Shown here one piece after another: positions 1-8,216 of a stretch of DNA of 32,841 bases. The notes beneath the pieces are model-generated. The model was not told the origin of the DNA and did not search any database. It saw nothing but the letters and a program-made list of their open reading frames with translations. A program made the translations under genes and the position numbers. Source of the stretch: Spirochaetales bacterium (GTDB lineage Bacteria; Spirochaetota; JAAYUW01); the NCBI GenBank assembly GCA_012797605.1, contig JAAZOT010000046.1, positions 1 through 32,841 of the forward strand, read 5' to 3'. Position 1 is the first letter of the stretch. Each line of letters opens with the position of its first letter.

Positions 1-701
1 ATTTCTTCATTTTTTTCCAATTTAAGATTTCTAATGGTACCTGAAAAAATTACCTTTTTTTCTTTTATTATCATGACTTTATCGCAAATTTTCTCAAAAA
101 GGTGAACCCTATGAGTCGAAATAATAGTTGTACAACCTTTATTTTTCAGCTTTTTTATCTCTTCTATCATCTTTTGGACCAATACTTGATCTAAAGTTTC
201 AACTGGTTCATCTAGTATTATAAGTTCTGGTTCGTCTAGAATTGCTCTTATGAAGCTGATAATCATCTGAAGTCCATGGCTAAGTTGCTCAGGCCTCAAA
301 TATAAAGCGTATCTTAAATCGAAATAATCGAGATAATTTAATATTGTTTCCAATATCTGAACTTCTTTTAAGTTGGTGTTATATCTATAATAAAGAGCAA
401 GATTATCTAGTATATTCATGTTATTTATAAGTGCTGCGTCCTGAAATAAAAATCCAGTTTTCCTATGGAAATCCAACATCTGTTTTTTTGAAAATAAGGA
501 GATTGATTTACCATCAACTAAAATTTGCCCAGATGTTGGAAGTTTAAGTCCGGCAATAAGTTTTAATAAAGTTGTTTTGCCTTCACCAGCTCTTGAAGTT
601 ACAATGTGACACAAGCCTTTTTCAAAGTTTTCATTTATAGAATCTAGAATTAAGTCATCACCATAAGAAAAACTTAAATTTTTTACCTCAATAAATGGCA
701 A
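1..701 (-). CDS. mlaF: ABC transporter ATPase, MlaF-like (partial, C-terminus off the left edge)
   Basis: About 233 codons are visible. I read this frame directly because it has no ATG: it opens with TTG at 701-699, and an in-frame TGA lies four codons upstream, so no longer start is possible. The protein begins PFIEVKNLSFSYG, as ABC ATPases do. A P-loop (SRAGEGKTTLL) lies near residue 35, a Q-loop (FLFQD) near residue 80, a Walker B (LIILDEP) near 170 and an H-loop (STH) near 203. It lies 68 nt downstream of the MlaE-type permease on the same strand, so it should be the cytoplasmic ATPase of a phospholipid transport system. Two motifs are eroded. The first Gly of the P-loop is Ser, and the signature reads QLSHGLQ instead of LSGGQ/M. 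ATP hydrolysis may be weak or specialised. The remaining genes (MlaD-like) would lie to the left, outside the window. Confidence 0.85.
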   Translation of the reverse strand, partial: MPFIEVKNLSFSYGDDLILDSINENFEKGLCHIVTSRAGEGKTTLLKLIAGLKLPTSGQILVDGKSISLFSKKQMLDFHRKTGFLFQDAALINNMNILDNLALYYRYNTNLKEVQILETILNYLDYFDLRYALYLRPEQLSHGLQMIISFIRAILDEPELIILDEPVETLDQVLVQKMIEEIKKLKNKGCTTIISTHRVHLFEKICDKVMIIKEKKVIFSGTIRNLKLEKNEE

Positions 702-769
702 TTTTTTCTCTCACTCTATTTTAATTTCATTAAAATAAAATTTCTAATAAAAGGCATAAAACTATAAAA

Positions 770-1558
770 TTAAACATAAATAAAAATGGTTATAATAATA
801 TCAAAAATAATTGTAAAAATTATGCATTCCATTACAGTTTTAGTTGTAATAGCTGGAATTGTTGTAGAAGATTTGACTTGAAAACCATTATAAATTGGTA
901 TAGAAGAAATAAATAAACCAAATAAAAGGCTCTTTAATAAACTAGAAAATATATCTGCAAAAGTTATAGTGTTCATTATATAATTGAAAAATATATCAAA
1001 TGATAAACCAATAGTAAGTAGAGAAACTAAAAAACCGCCAATTAATGCTATGGCATTAAAACATATTGTTAAAACAACAAGAGCTAAAGTTACACCGATT
1101 ATCCTAGGAAATATAATAAAAGTAAGGGGGTCAATACCCATCATTTCTAAAGCATCCACTTGATTTGTTACAACCATATTCCCTATTTCACTTGCAATTG
1201 CAGTACTAGATCTACTTATTACAATAAAGGCTGTAAATAGTGGGCCAAGTTCCCTTATTATTACAATTTTTAGCACTTCTCCAATGAATTCTTGTCCACC
1301 TATCTTTGAAAGCTGAGTAAATACTTGAATAACAGTAACTGCGCCTAAGGCAAGAGCAACTATGCTTATTAAACGAAGAGCAAGATTTCCAGTGAAATAT
1401 ACCTGTGCTAAGAAATTTTTATTGATTGTTCCCCTATTTCTTTTTTCACTGAAATAGGCTGGAAGAGAATATACTATAAGCCCGCAAACTCCACCTATGA
1501 ATTTTGAGAATAATTTTATTTTATCATTTGTATTTTGAATTGTTTTTTTTAAATTCAT
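770..1558 (-). CDS. mlaE: MlaE-family ABC transporter permease
   Basis: This 262-residue polytopic inner-membrane protein matches the usual MlaE length and topology, with an N-terminal segment followed by about five hydrophobic helices. The family hallmark lies in the middle (about residues 105-155): ISRSSTAIASEIGNM, then VDALEMMGIDPL and a downstream FPR. This is the coupling loop that contacts the ATPase. In characterised systems MlaE forms the membrane core of a complex that moves phospholipids between inner and outer membrane, so its presence supports a diderm envelope. The ATPase gene follows 68 nt downstream on the same strand. The ATG at 1558 is the only reasonable start. I see no strong Shine-Dalgarno in front of it, only AT-rich sequence. 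Confidence 0.9.
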   Translation of the reverse strand: MNLKKTIQNTNDKIKLFSKFIGGVCGLIVYSLPAYFSEKRNRGTINKNFLAQVYFTGNLALRLISIVALALGAVTVIQVFTQLSKIGGQEFIGEVLKIVIIRELGPLFTAFIVISRSSTAIASEIGNMVVTNQVDALEMMGIDPLTFIIFPRIIGVTLALVVLTICFNAIALIGGFLVSLLTIGLSFDIFFNYIMNTITFADIFSSLLKSLLFGLFISSIPIYNGFQVKSSTTIPAITTKTVMECIIFTIIFDIIITIFIYV

Positions 1559-1769
1559 AGTTTTATACTTTTACAAAATTAATTTTGCTAAATTAATTAT
1601 AAGAAAATTATAAAGTTTTTCAAGGAGATTTAAGTAAAATCAAAGTTAAAGATATTACAAAGTAAAAAAATTCAAAAACCCAAAATTTTTAGTTCAGCCA
1701 ATTTTATAATTTTTTATTAAAGTCGTCTTTCAAGACATATCTATAAATCAATCCTACTAAATCAATCAT

Positions 1770-2693
1770 TTATGACTTTTGTAAACATCTTTTATTAGGT
1801 TTTAACTGAGATAAAAAAAGAGCTGAAAGCATTAAAATGGCACCAACAATCCTTACTATATTTGTTGATTCTTTTAATATTAAAATACCTCCAACAAAAG
1901 CAAAAAAAGATTCAAGGCTCATTATTATTGATGCTAAAGCTGGATGAGCTTTTCTTTGCCCAACTATTTGAAGAGTATATGCAACAGAAATGGATAAGAT
2001 TCCACCGTATAAAATAGGATATTTTGCATCAAATATTTTTTCAATAATGTTCTTATCTTTAATTTCGATGATAAAAGCCATAATCATAGAAAGGATTCCA
2101 CAGATTAGGAATTGACCAATTGCCAATATTAGATTATTTATCCTATTTGAAAAATGGCTTATTATTAATATATGAATAGCCCAAAATATTGCACCTATTG
2201 CTACAATTATATCTCCTTTATTTATAATGAATCTACCTTCTGAACTTAAAAGATAAAGCCCAATAAAAGAAACAATAGCCGAAATAAAATAGATAATATC
2301 TGTTTTCTTCCTTAATATGATTGATAAAAATGGAACTATAATAACATATAATCCGGTTATAAATCCAGCATTCCCAGCAGAAGTATACACTATGCCAATC
2401 TGCTGAAGATTTGCTGCGATGAAAAGAACAACACCAGTGATAAGAATACCATAAAAGTCATTTTTACTTATGGGGATTTTATCATCTTGAATATTGTTTT
2501 TGTTTAATTTACTTTTTTTATTTAAAATAACGAATACTGGAATTAAAGTTATAGCACCTAATAAAAAACGAACACCATTGTAAGTAAAAGGTCCTATGTA
2601 ATTCATCCCTACCCTTTGAGCGACAAAAGCGAAGCCCCAGATTGCAGCTGTCAATAGAAGTAAAAGTTCTGAAAAGAAGATAATGCCCTTCAT
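1770..2693 (-). CDS. EamA/DMT-superfamily transporter
   Basis: A 307-residue, highly hydrophobic protein with about ten predicted membrane helices arranged as two EamA-like halves (roughly residues 8-140 and 160-300). The first half starts with LLLTAAIWGFAFVAQRVGM, the typical beginning of the RhaT/EamA family, and carries GPFTYNGVRFLLGA. The second half has ILSISVAYTLQIVGQRKAHP and then a segment (SLESFFAFVGGILIL) characteristic of family helices 8-9. Such proteins export amino acids or other small metabolites by secondary transport. The substrate cannot be read from sequence. It starts 17 bp from the divergent acyltransferase gene, so at least one of the two promoters must lie inside a neighbouring reading frame or one start is misplaced. 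Confidence 0.85.
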   Translation of the reverse strand: MKGIIFFSELLLLLTAAIWGFAFVAQRVGMNYIGPFTYNGVRFLLGAITLIPVFVILNKKSKLNKNNIQDDKIPISKNDFYGILITGVVLFIAANLQQIGIVYTSAGNAGFITGLYVIIVPFLSIILRKKTDIIYFISAIVSFIGLYLLSSEGRFIINKGDIIVAIGAIFWAIHILIISHFSNRINNLILAIGQFLICGILSMIMAFIIEIKDKNIIEKIFDAKYPILYGGILSISVAYTLQIVGQRKAHPALASIIMSLESFFAFVGGILILKESTNIVRIVGAILMLSALFLSQLKPNKRCLQKS

Positions 2694-2710
2694 AAAGCCT
2701 CATTTTTGAA

Positions 2711-4078
2711 ATGAAATCTTTTAAAATGAATTTGACAAGAAAAAAAAAGATATCATTCTTTTTAGCGATTATGAAAGATAAAAAGTTGTTTTCTTCTACC
2801 CTTTATAAAGATAGGTTAGGACACTTTTATATTCTTGATAATGCTGGATCAATAATGCCAGCAGTCTCTGACACAACATATACTTCTCTTTTTTGTTTTA
2901 CCTGTAAACTTAAAGAAGATATAAACAAAGATAAACTTCAAATTGCATTAGAAAAGACTATTAAAAGGTATAAATATCTATACTGTAAATTAAAAAAAGG
3001 TTTATTCTGGTATTATCTTGAAGAAATTGAGAAAAAACCAAAGATTGAAGATGATATAGAACCAGCCTGTACAAATTATTCGATCTTTTCTTCACCACTT
3101 TTTCGAGTTAGAGCTAAAGAAAAAAGAATAAGTGTCGAATTCTCACATGCCTTAACAGATGGAACTGGGGCTATCGAATTTTTAAAAACACTCCTTTTCG
3201 AATATTTTAGTATCTTAGGGTATAATCTTCCATCTACAAATATAACTATTGCTTCCTCCCCTATTGACAATGAAGAATTTGAAGATGGTTATAAAAAGTA
3301 TTATGAACAAAATATTCCAAAGCCAGATCCGCTTCCTATAGCTTTTCATATCCCTGGAAAAGTTTTGCCAAAGCATACATATAGGGTTATCTTTGGATAT
3401 TGTAAAGTTGATCAGGTTTTAAAAGTTGCAAAATCAAAAAACCTTACTTTAACAGAGTTTTTATCTGCAATCTATATTTATAGTCTTCAACAAATCTATT
3501 TTTCAATAGATGAAAGTAAAAGAAGAAGATATTCTCCTTTTATTGCATTTGAAACTCCGATTAATTTAAGGAAGATCCATCCATCTAAAACTATGAGAAA
3601 CTTTTCTTTGTTTTTAATATCAAGGATAGATTGTAGGATGGGTAGGTATTCTCTTGAAGAAATATTCGAGTTAACTCATCTTCAGATGCAAACTGAACTT
3701 AAAAAGAAAGAACATTTAAAAATGATTAAGAGAAATGTAGCAAGTGAATACATCTTTGCCCTTCGACTTGTTCCCTTGTTTTTAAAAGTTCTTGTTTTAA
3801 GATCCGCATTCTACTACCTTGGAGATGGCTTAATTACTGGTTTTTTATCTAATATAGGTAAAATAGATCTTGATCCTGTTTACTTCGAATATATTGATTA
3901 TTTCGATTTTATTCCAGCCCCTGGAAAGGCTTCAAAAACAAATTGCTCCGTTGTTTCGTTTGACAATAAACTTTCTATAGCTTTTGGAAGTCGAACAGAA
4001 GAAAAAGAGTTGGAAAGAATCTTCTTTAGCACACTTGTTTCCCTTGGGATTGAAGTTCATGTAACTATAAAGTTCTAA
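2711..4078 (+). CDS. condensation-fold acyltransferase (alcohol acetyltransferase / PapA5-like)
   Basis: This 455-residue soluble protein carries the acyltransferase/condensation HxxxDG motif as SHALTDGTG, with His146 and Asp150 if counted from the ATG at 2711. It also has the two-lobed layout of the chloramphenicol acetyltransferase-like fold. Condensation, wax-ester synthase and PapA-type enzymes use this His to transfer acyl groups from thioesters to alcohols or amines. A second feature of such enzymes, a late GDGLITGFLSNIGKI segment (DFG/SNxG-like), is near residue 380. The zinc-ribbon membrane protein follows 113 nt downstream. I believe this pair recurs in clostridia, which suggests a lipid or glycolipid modification role; that is inference. 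The start is uncertain: ATGs at 2711, 2726 and 2771 are all in frame, none with a good ribosome binding site. Confidence 0.75.
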   Translation: MKSFKMNLTRKKKISFFLAIMKDKKLFSSTLYKDRLGHFYILDNAGSIMPAVSDTTYTSLFCFTCKLKEDINKDKLQIALEKTIKRYKYLYCKLKKGLFWYYLEEIEKKPKIEDDIEPACTNYSIFSSPLFRVRAKEKRISVEFSHALTDGTGAIEFLKTLLFEYFSILGYNLPSTNITIASSPIDNEEFEDGYKKYYEQNIPKPDPLPIAFHIPGKVLPKHTYRVIFGYCKVDQVLKVAKSKNLTLTEFLSAIYIYSLQQIYFSIDESKRRRYSPFIAFETPINLRKIHPSKTMRNFSLFLISRIDCRMGRYSLEEIFELTHLQMQTELKKKEHLKMIKRNVASEYIFALRLVPLFLKVLVLRSAFYYLGDGLITGFLSNIGKIDLDPVYFEYIDYFDFIPAPGKASKTNCSVVSFDNKLSIAFGSRTEEKELERIFFSTLVSLGIEVHVTIKF

Positions 4079-4191
4079 CTTGGACTATGTTAAAATAAGA
4101 TTTTAATAATAAAATTTGATTTTTATAATATTTTAATTTTTTTTTATAAATTTTTTAATATATCTATTTTATAAATTTTGAGGAGTAAGGT

Positions 4192-4986
4192 ATGCCATAT
4201 TGTTATAATTGCGGTGTAAAACTCGATGACTTAGCAGATACTTGCCCTCTTTGTGGAGCTAAAATCCCAATAAAAAAGGATTCTATTAATAAATTAGGAA
4301 AAGAAAAATTGGATGAAAATAATATAATCAAAGAGGACGAAAGATTTAATGATAAAGAAATAGTTAATCTTAAAAATAATAAAAATATATCTGATTTTCT
4401 TTACCCTGCATATGAAAGTTCATCAGAAAAGCAGAGAATAACATCAATTCTTGAAATAATAAGTGTTAGCTTTATTATTTCAATTTTATCAATTGTATTG
4501 ATAAATTTTATACTTGAAGGGAAGATTACATGGTCTAAAATCCCAGCTTTTTCGATTTTTTTTGCATGGTTGATAATTGCATCAATTCTTGTATTTAATA
4601 GGAAAATCTTTTTCAGCCTTTTATTTATTTTCCTCTCTATTTTTGGATATCTAGTTTCCTTAGATAGTCTTAATAAAAAAATTGACTGGTCTATTAATTA
4701 TGCATTACCAATATTAGCTTTTTGTGTTGCGGTATTTACTATTCTTTTTTTTATAAGCAAAAAAACAAAATTAAAGGGATTAAACCTTTTTGCATATTAT
4801 CTTCTTGGTGGTTGCTTAATCTGCTTTGAAATAGATATAATTATAAATATTAATACTATGGGACATATATTCATAAGTTGGTCAAAATATGTAAGTTTTG
4901 CAGTCGTACCAATTTCTTTATTTCTTTTATATATTCACCATAGATTTGCTACTAAACTTCCTGGGAAAAGAACATTTAGAATTTGA
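4192..4986 (+). CDS. zinc-ribbon polytopic membrane protein (DUF6320-like)
   Basis: The 264-residue product begins with a compact zinc ribbon: Cys4, Cys7, Cys18 and Cys21 form two CxxC knuckles (CYNCG and CPLCGAK). A charged linker of about 60 residues follows, then five or six hydrophobic helices from about residue 88 to 255, ending in a basic tail. A clear GGAG ribosome binding site precedes the ATG, so the start is secure. Proteins with this architecture are annotated DUF6320 in Firmicutes and often sit next to a condensation-like acyltransferase, as here. The biochemical role is unknown. The zinc ribbon could bind the upstream acyltransferase or nucleic acid at the membrane surface. The family assignment is from memory of architecture and context, not from a search. 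Confidence 0.65.
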   Translation: MPYCYNCGVKLDDLADTCPLCGAKIPIKKDSINKLGKEKLDENNIIKEDERFNDKEIVNLKNNKNISDFLYPAYESSSEKQRITSILEIISVSFIISILSIVLINFILEGKITWSKIPAFSIFFAWLIIASILVFNRKIFFSLLFIFLSIFGYLVSLDSLNKKIDWSINYALPILAFCVAVFTILFFISKKTKLKGLNLFAYYLLGGCLICFEIDIIININTMGHIFISWSKYVSFAVVPISLFLLYIHHRFATKLPGKRTFRI

Positions 4987-5078
4987 GTGCTATAAAAATA
5001 ATTAAATACATAAAATTAATAATTTAAATAATTCTCCAAAATAATAATTAACCCAAATAGTAATTAAAAGGAAATAAC

Positions 5079-6275
5079 ATGAAAAAAAAGATTCCATTTT
5101 CGCCACCAGATATTTCAAAAATTGAGATCAAAAAAATAAATGAGGTATTAAAATCTGGATGGATCACAACAGGTCCAAAAGTTGCTGAATTCGAACAAAA
5201 AATCAATCAGTATTGCAATACTGATTTTGCAGTTGCCTTAAATAGTGCTACCGCTGCGATGGAACTTGTCCTTAGAATGCTTGATATTAAGAGTGGAGAT
5301 GAAGTCATAACCTCTTGCTATACTTATGCAGCGACGGCAAATGTCATTGTTCATAGAGGAGCAAAACCTGTTTTTATAGATGTTGAAAAAGATAGATTTC
5401 AAATGGATTTGAATAAACTAGAAAAAGCGATAAATTCTAAGACAAAAGTCATAATGCCAGTAGATTTTGGGGGAGTTCCAGAAAGATACGATGAAATTAA
5501 ACAAGTTTTATCTAAGTTAGATAGAGAGGATATTGTGATCTTAGCTGATTCTGCACATTCTTTTGGTTCAAAATATAAAGGAAAAGTTGTTGGAACACAA
5601 GCAGATTTCCATACTTTTTCCTTTCATGCAGTAAAAAATCTCACGACAGCAGAAGGTGGAGCAATTGTATTCAATAAGAACAGGATTAACGAAAATCTTG
5701 TCCTTGATGAAAACCTTTGCAAAAAGATGAAGATAATAGCTCTTCATGGACAATCGAAAGATGCTTTTGCAAAATTGAAACCAGGCGCATGGGAGTATGA
5801 TATTATAGCAGATGGATTTAAATGCAACATGACGGATATTATGGCAGCATTTGGTTTAGGACAAATAGAAAGATTTAATGGTATGCTTTTAAAACGAAAA
5901 CAAGTTCATGATATTTATAGCAAATATTTGAAAGAAGAAAGCTGGGCTATCCTACCTTTTGATAAAGATGAACAAGACACATATACAAACTATCATCTTT
6001 ATCCTTTAAGAATAAAAGGATTTAATCTTGAAAAAAGGAATAAACTAATATTAAATTTGGCAGAAAAAGGAATAGCTACAAATGTTCATTTCATCCCACT
6101 TCCTATGTTTAGTTTCTATAAAGGTCTTGGATATAAAATAGAAGATTATCCGAATGCCTTTGATCAATTTGCCAATGAAATTTCACTTCCTATCTATTCC
6201 ACATTAAAACCTTCTGATGCCATATATGTTGTAGAAAATTTGATTGTAGAAGTAAAAAAGTTGTTTAAGGATTAA
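5079..6275 (+). CDS. DegT/DnrJ/EryC1 family PLP-dependent aminotransferase
   Basis: This 398-residue protein has the full DegT/ArnB layout. The N-terminal IPFSPPDISKIEI plus SGWITTGPKVAEFE is the usual opening. NSATAAMELVL binds the cofactor phosphate, and DSAHSFGSKYKG supplies the Asp that contacts the PLP ring nitrogen. SFHAVKNLTTAEGG holds the Schiff-base lysine, Lys186. These enzymes transaminate keto-sugar nucleotides for surface polysaccharide or lipid A sugars. An ArnB-like or perosamine-synthase-like role is likely, but the sugar cannot be told. AAAGGA sits about eight bases before the ATG, supporting the start. No other sugar-nucleotide genes are adjacent. It follows the zinc-ribbon gene after 92 nt and is convergent with the next gene. 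Confidence 0.9.
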   Translation: MKKKIPFSPPDISKIEIKKINEVLKSGWITTGPKVAEFEQKINQYCNTDFAVALNSATAAMELVLRMLDIKSGDEVITSCYTYAATANVIVHRGAKPVFIDVEKDRFQMDLNKLEKAINSKTKVIMPVDFGGVPERYDEIKQVLSKLDREDIVILADSAHSFGSKYKGKVVGTQADFHTFSFHAVKNLTTAEGGAIVFNKNRINENLVLDENLCKKMKIIALHGQSKDAFAKLKPGAWEYDIIADGFKCNMTDIMAAFGLGQIERFNGMLLKRKQVHDIYSKYLKEESWAILPFDKDEQDTYTNYHLYPLRIKGFNLEKRNKLILNLAEKGIATNVHFIPLPMFSFYKGLGYKIEDYPNAFDQFANEISLPIYSTLKPSDAIYVVENLIVEVKKLFKD

Positions 6276-6387
6276 AATTTTCATTATTATTTTTTATTTT
6301 AATTTGATATTATCTTCAATCAAAATGAAATACTTATATTGATTTTAAACTAAAATCCTAATGGTTTATAATCTTAACTTTGGAACT

Positions 6388-6771
6388 TTAAACTTTATTA
6401 TCTGGAATTGTAAATTTATCTTTATCGAAATCCTCTGAACCAATCCAGATATCAATTTTCAAACCATCATTTGTTTCATTTAAATCTATAAACTTTACCT
6501 GCCATCCTATAAGATCGAGTCTTGCTTCTCCAAGAAGATTATTTCCTGCTAAATTCCCATAATACCCGGAAAGTTCAGGTCTTTGACCTATTGAAATCAG
6601 TCTCTTAAGTTTTTCAATATCTTTCTTTGTCCTTTTCGTATCATCGAAAATGGCAAGATGAATACCATCCTTCTCTTTATGTAATGATATAATCATTCGG
6701 GTAGGATCCTCTTGAAGTATAAAATGAGAAACCTCACTTATAATTTTTACTATCATCTCTTCTTTTTGCAT
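6388..6771 (-). CDS. conserved hypothetical protein, possibly GHKL-ATPase-like
   Basis: I do not recognise this 127-residue soluble protein with certainty. The first third is helical (EEMIVKIISEVSHFILQED), followed by alternating hydrophobic strands (RMIISLHKEKDGIHLAIFDD), a helix, and a conserved-looking stretch PELSGYYGNLAGNN, then strands ending in DIWIGSEDF. The pattern of helix, strand pair, Gly-rich turn and closing strands is reminiscent of a small histidine-kinase-like ATPase fold, but the N, G1 and G2 boxes are not recognisable. If it is of that fold it may not bind ATP. It lies about 100 nt downstream of the DUF1576 gene on the same strand and could be its last operon member. The reading frame and codon use look genuine. 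Confidence 0.6.
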   Translation of the reverse strand: MQKEEMIVKIISEVSHFILQEDPTRMIISLHKEKDGIHLAIFDDTKRTKKDIEKLKRLISIGQRPELSGYYGNLAGNNLLGEARLDLIGWQVKFIDLNETNDGLKIDIWIGSEDFDKDKFTIPDNKV

Positions 6772-6873
6772 ATTTTTCTCTTATTTTATTTTTTTTACCT
6801 AACTTTTTATCTTTAAAAATTCTAATTTTGGTTGTTTTTATGATTCGATTGATTTTACTGATTTACCTTTATT

Positions 6874-8127
6874 TTACTTATTTAGTTTTATTATTGAAGC
6901 ATTTTCTAGCCAATCTAATATAGAAACTATAAATGTTGCAACAAGACCTCCAGCGAATCCATTATTGTATAGATTTAATCCTCCAACCCAGTTTGCAGTA
7001 TATTGAACAAGTATTATATGTAAAGCCCCTGCTATTAAACCGGTAAAAATACCAAAGCTTCCAGAAATTGGAGCCAATGTGGTAGAGAATAATGTTCCCA
7101 AAATTATTGCTGGTGAATTCAACGGTTTTTTAAGAAGAATTGCTGTTATTATAACACCAAAAACGACTGGAAGGCAATTTTTTATATTCTTACCAAATGC
7201 AGCAAATCCTAATATTGTAAATAATCCACCTAAAACTGGTCCATTTGTTGGGGATTTTGATATCAAAACATATATATAGAATATCAAAGTTAAAGTGCCC
7301 ATATTTATAAATGTAGCTTCTCTAGAAGTAGAAGTAACAAAATCTGAAGGAAGGCGTCCATTTTCTTTTTGTAAACTAAAGAAGGATTTAATGTTAACCT
7401 TTGGATTTTTATATAAACCTAAAATTATAAATAATAAGCAGGTCAATGGAATAATAAAAACATCTATATGACTGGATGTTTGTGACCAAAATTCTAAAAG
7501 TTTTAATTCAACTTTAAGATTTCTCAAGATTGAAGAGATAAAAATAGATAAAAATCCAGCTGTCATCCCTACATTGTATAGATTATAACCTTGATGAAAC
7601 CTTAACATATAGATAGCCACAGGTGGTAAAAATATACCTATTATGCTTGTAAAAATAAAACCAGATAAAAAACCTAATATTGGATTTAAGTTTATTTCAA
7701 AAGATATCAAAGAGAAAACAGGGCATAGAGCAGAACCAAAAAGTGCAATAAATATGTATTCAATAAATCTTTTTTTTGTAATCCTACTTGATATAAAGAC
7801 TCCAAACCATATTGATAATATTGACGGCAAGTTTTTACCAAAAAGGGCAAAACCAAATATTGTAAATACAGCAGCAAAAACAGCACCACTTATTCTAACT
7901 TTCAAGAATAACAATAAAAATATGCTTAAAAGGGAAAGGAGAGAAGCATTTAATAATGTTCCTCCAACACCTGCAATAGCAAAATAATCAGAAATAAGCC
8001 TCGATGCTGAAATTTGAATCCTTATAAACCCATTTATCGTTTCAAAAAAACCACAAAAGATGAATGACACTAAAATGATTATTAGAAAATAAATTATAAG
8101 GATATGATATGTAAAATCTTTAGTCAT
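6874..8127 (-). CDS. DUF1576 family integral membrane protein with internal duplication
   Basis: A 417-residue protein with about 10-12 hydrophobic helices. Two halves repeat each other. FGFALFGKNLPS in the first half matches LGFAAFGKNIKN in the second, and GYNLYNVGMTAGFLS matches GLNLYNNGFAGGLVA. The repeated Asn/Gly-rich loops within a duplicated membrane fold suggest a channel- or transporter-like pseudo-symmetric structure. The family is known as DUF1576 and has no established function. The ATG at 8127 is preceded by AAGGA five bases upstream and, further up, by a good promoter candidate (8156-8184), so this gene is probably transcribed from its own start. The short unknown gene at 6388-6771 may be co-transcribed. 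Confidence 0.8.
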   Translation of the reverse strand: MTKDFTYHILIIYFLIIILVSFIFCGFFETINGFIRIQISASRLISDYFAIAGVGGTLLNASLLSLLSIFLLLFLKVRISGAVFAAVFTIFGFALFGKNLPSILSIWFGVFISSRITKKRFIEYIFIALFGSALCPVFSLISFEINLNPILGFLSGFIFTSIIGIFLPPVAIYMLRFHQGYNLYNVGMTAGFLSIFISSILRNLKVELKLLEFWSQTSSHIDVFIIPLTCLLFIILGLYKNPKVNIKSFFSLQKENGRLPSDFVTSTSREATFINMGTLTLIFYIYVLISKSPTNGPVLGGLFTILGFAAFGKNIKNCLPVVFGVIITAILLKKPLNSPAIILGTLFSTTLAPISGSFGIFTGLIAGALHIILVQYTANWVGGLNLYNNGFAGGLVATFIVSILDWLENASIIKLNK

Positions 8128-8140
8128 TCGAATCCTTTTA

Positions 8141-8189
8141 AATTTTTACAAATTAAGTATATAATAGTATGAAAATTTTTACAAATTAA
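8141..8189. repeat. 16-bp perfect direct repeat in the DUF1576 promoter region
   Basis: AATTTTTACAAATTAA occurs at 8141-8156 and again, identical, at 8174-8189, with 33 bp between starts (about three helical turns). One copy covers the proposed -35 box and the other begins at the proposed -10 box and runs into the transcript start. That geometry would suit a dimeric or cooperative regulator, but it could also be a local duplication. Confidence 0.5.
8156..8184 (-). promoter_or_regulatory. candidate promoter for the DUF1576 gene
   Basis: On the minus strand TTGTAA (8184-8179) is followed, after exactly 17 bases, by TATACT (8161-8156). These match the sigma-70 -35 and -10 boxes at four and five of six positions. 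The ATG is 28 bases further, with AAGGA in between. A 16-bp direct repeat overlaps both boxes (8141-8156 and 8174-8189). In so AT-rich a genome chance matches are common, so this is only a candidate. Confidence 0.4.
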
Positions 8190-8216
8190 AGTTTAAGTAA
8201 AATATTCTCTTATAGA

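Noticed and set aside
7643-7987. 114-codon plus-strand frame inside the DUF1576 gene.
   Set aside because: It is antisense to membrane helices with recognisable internal repeats. Composition and absence of a ribosome site indicate a shadow frame.
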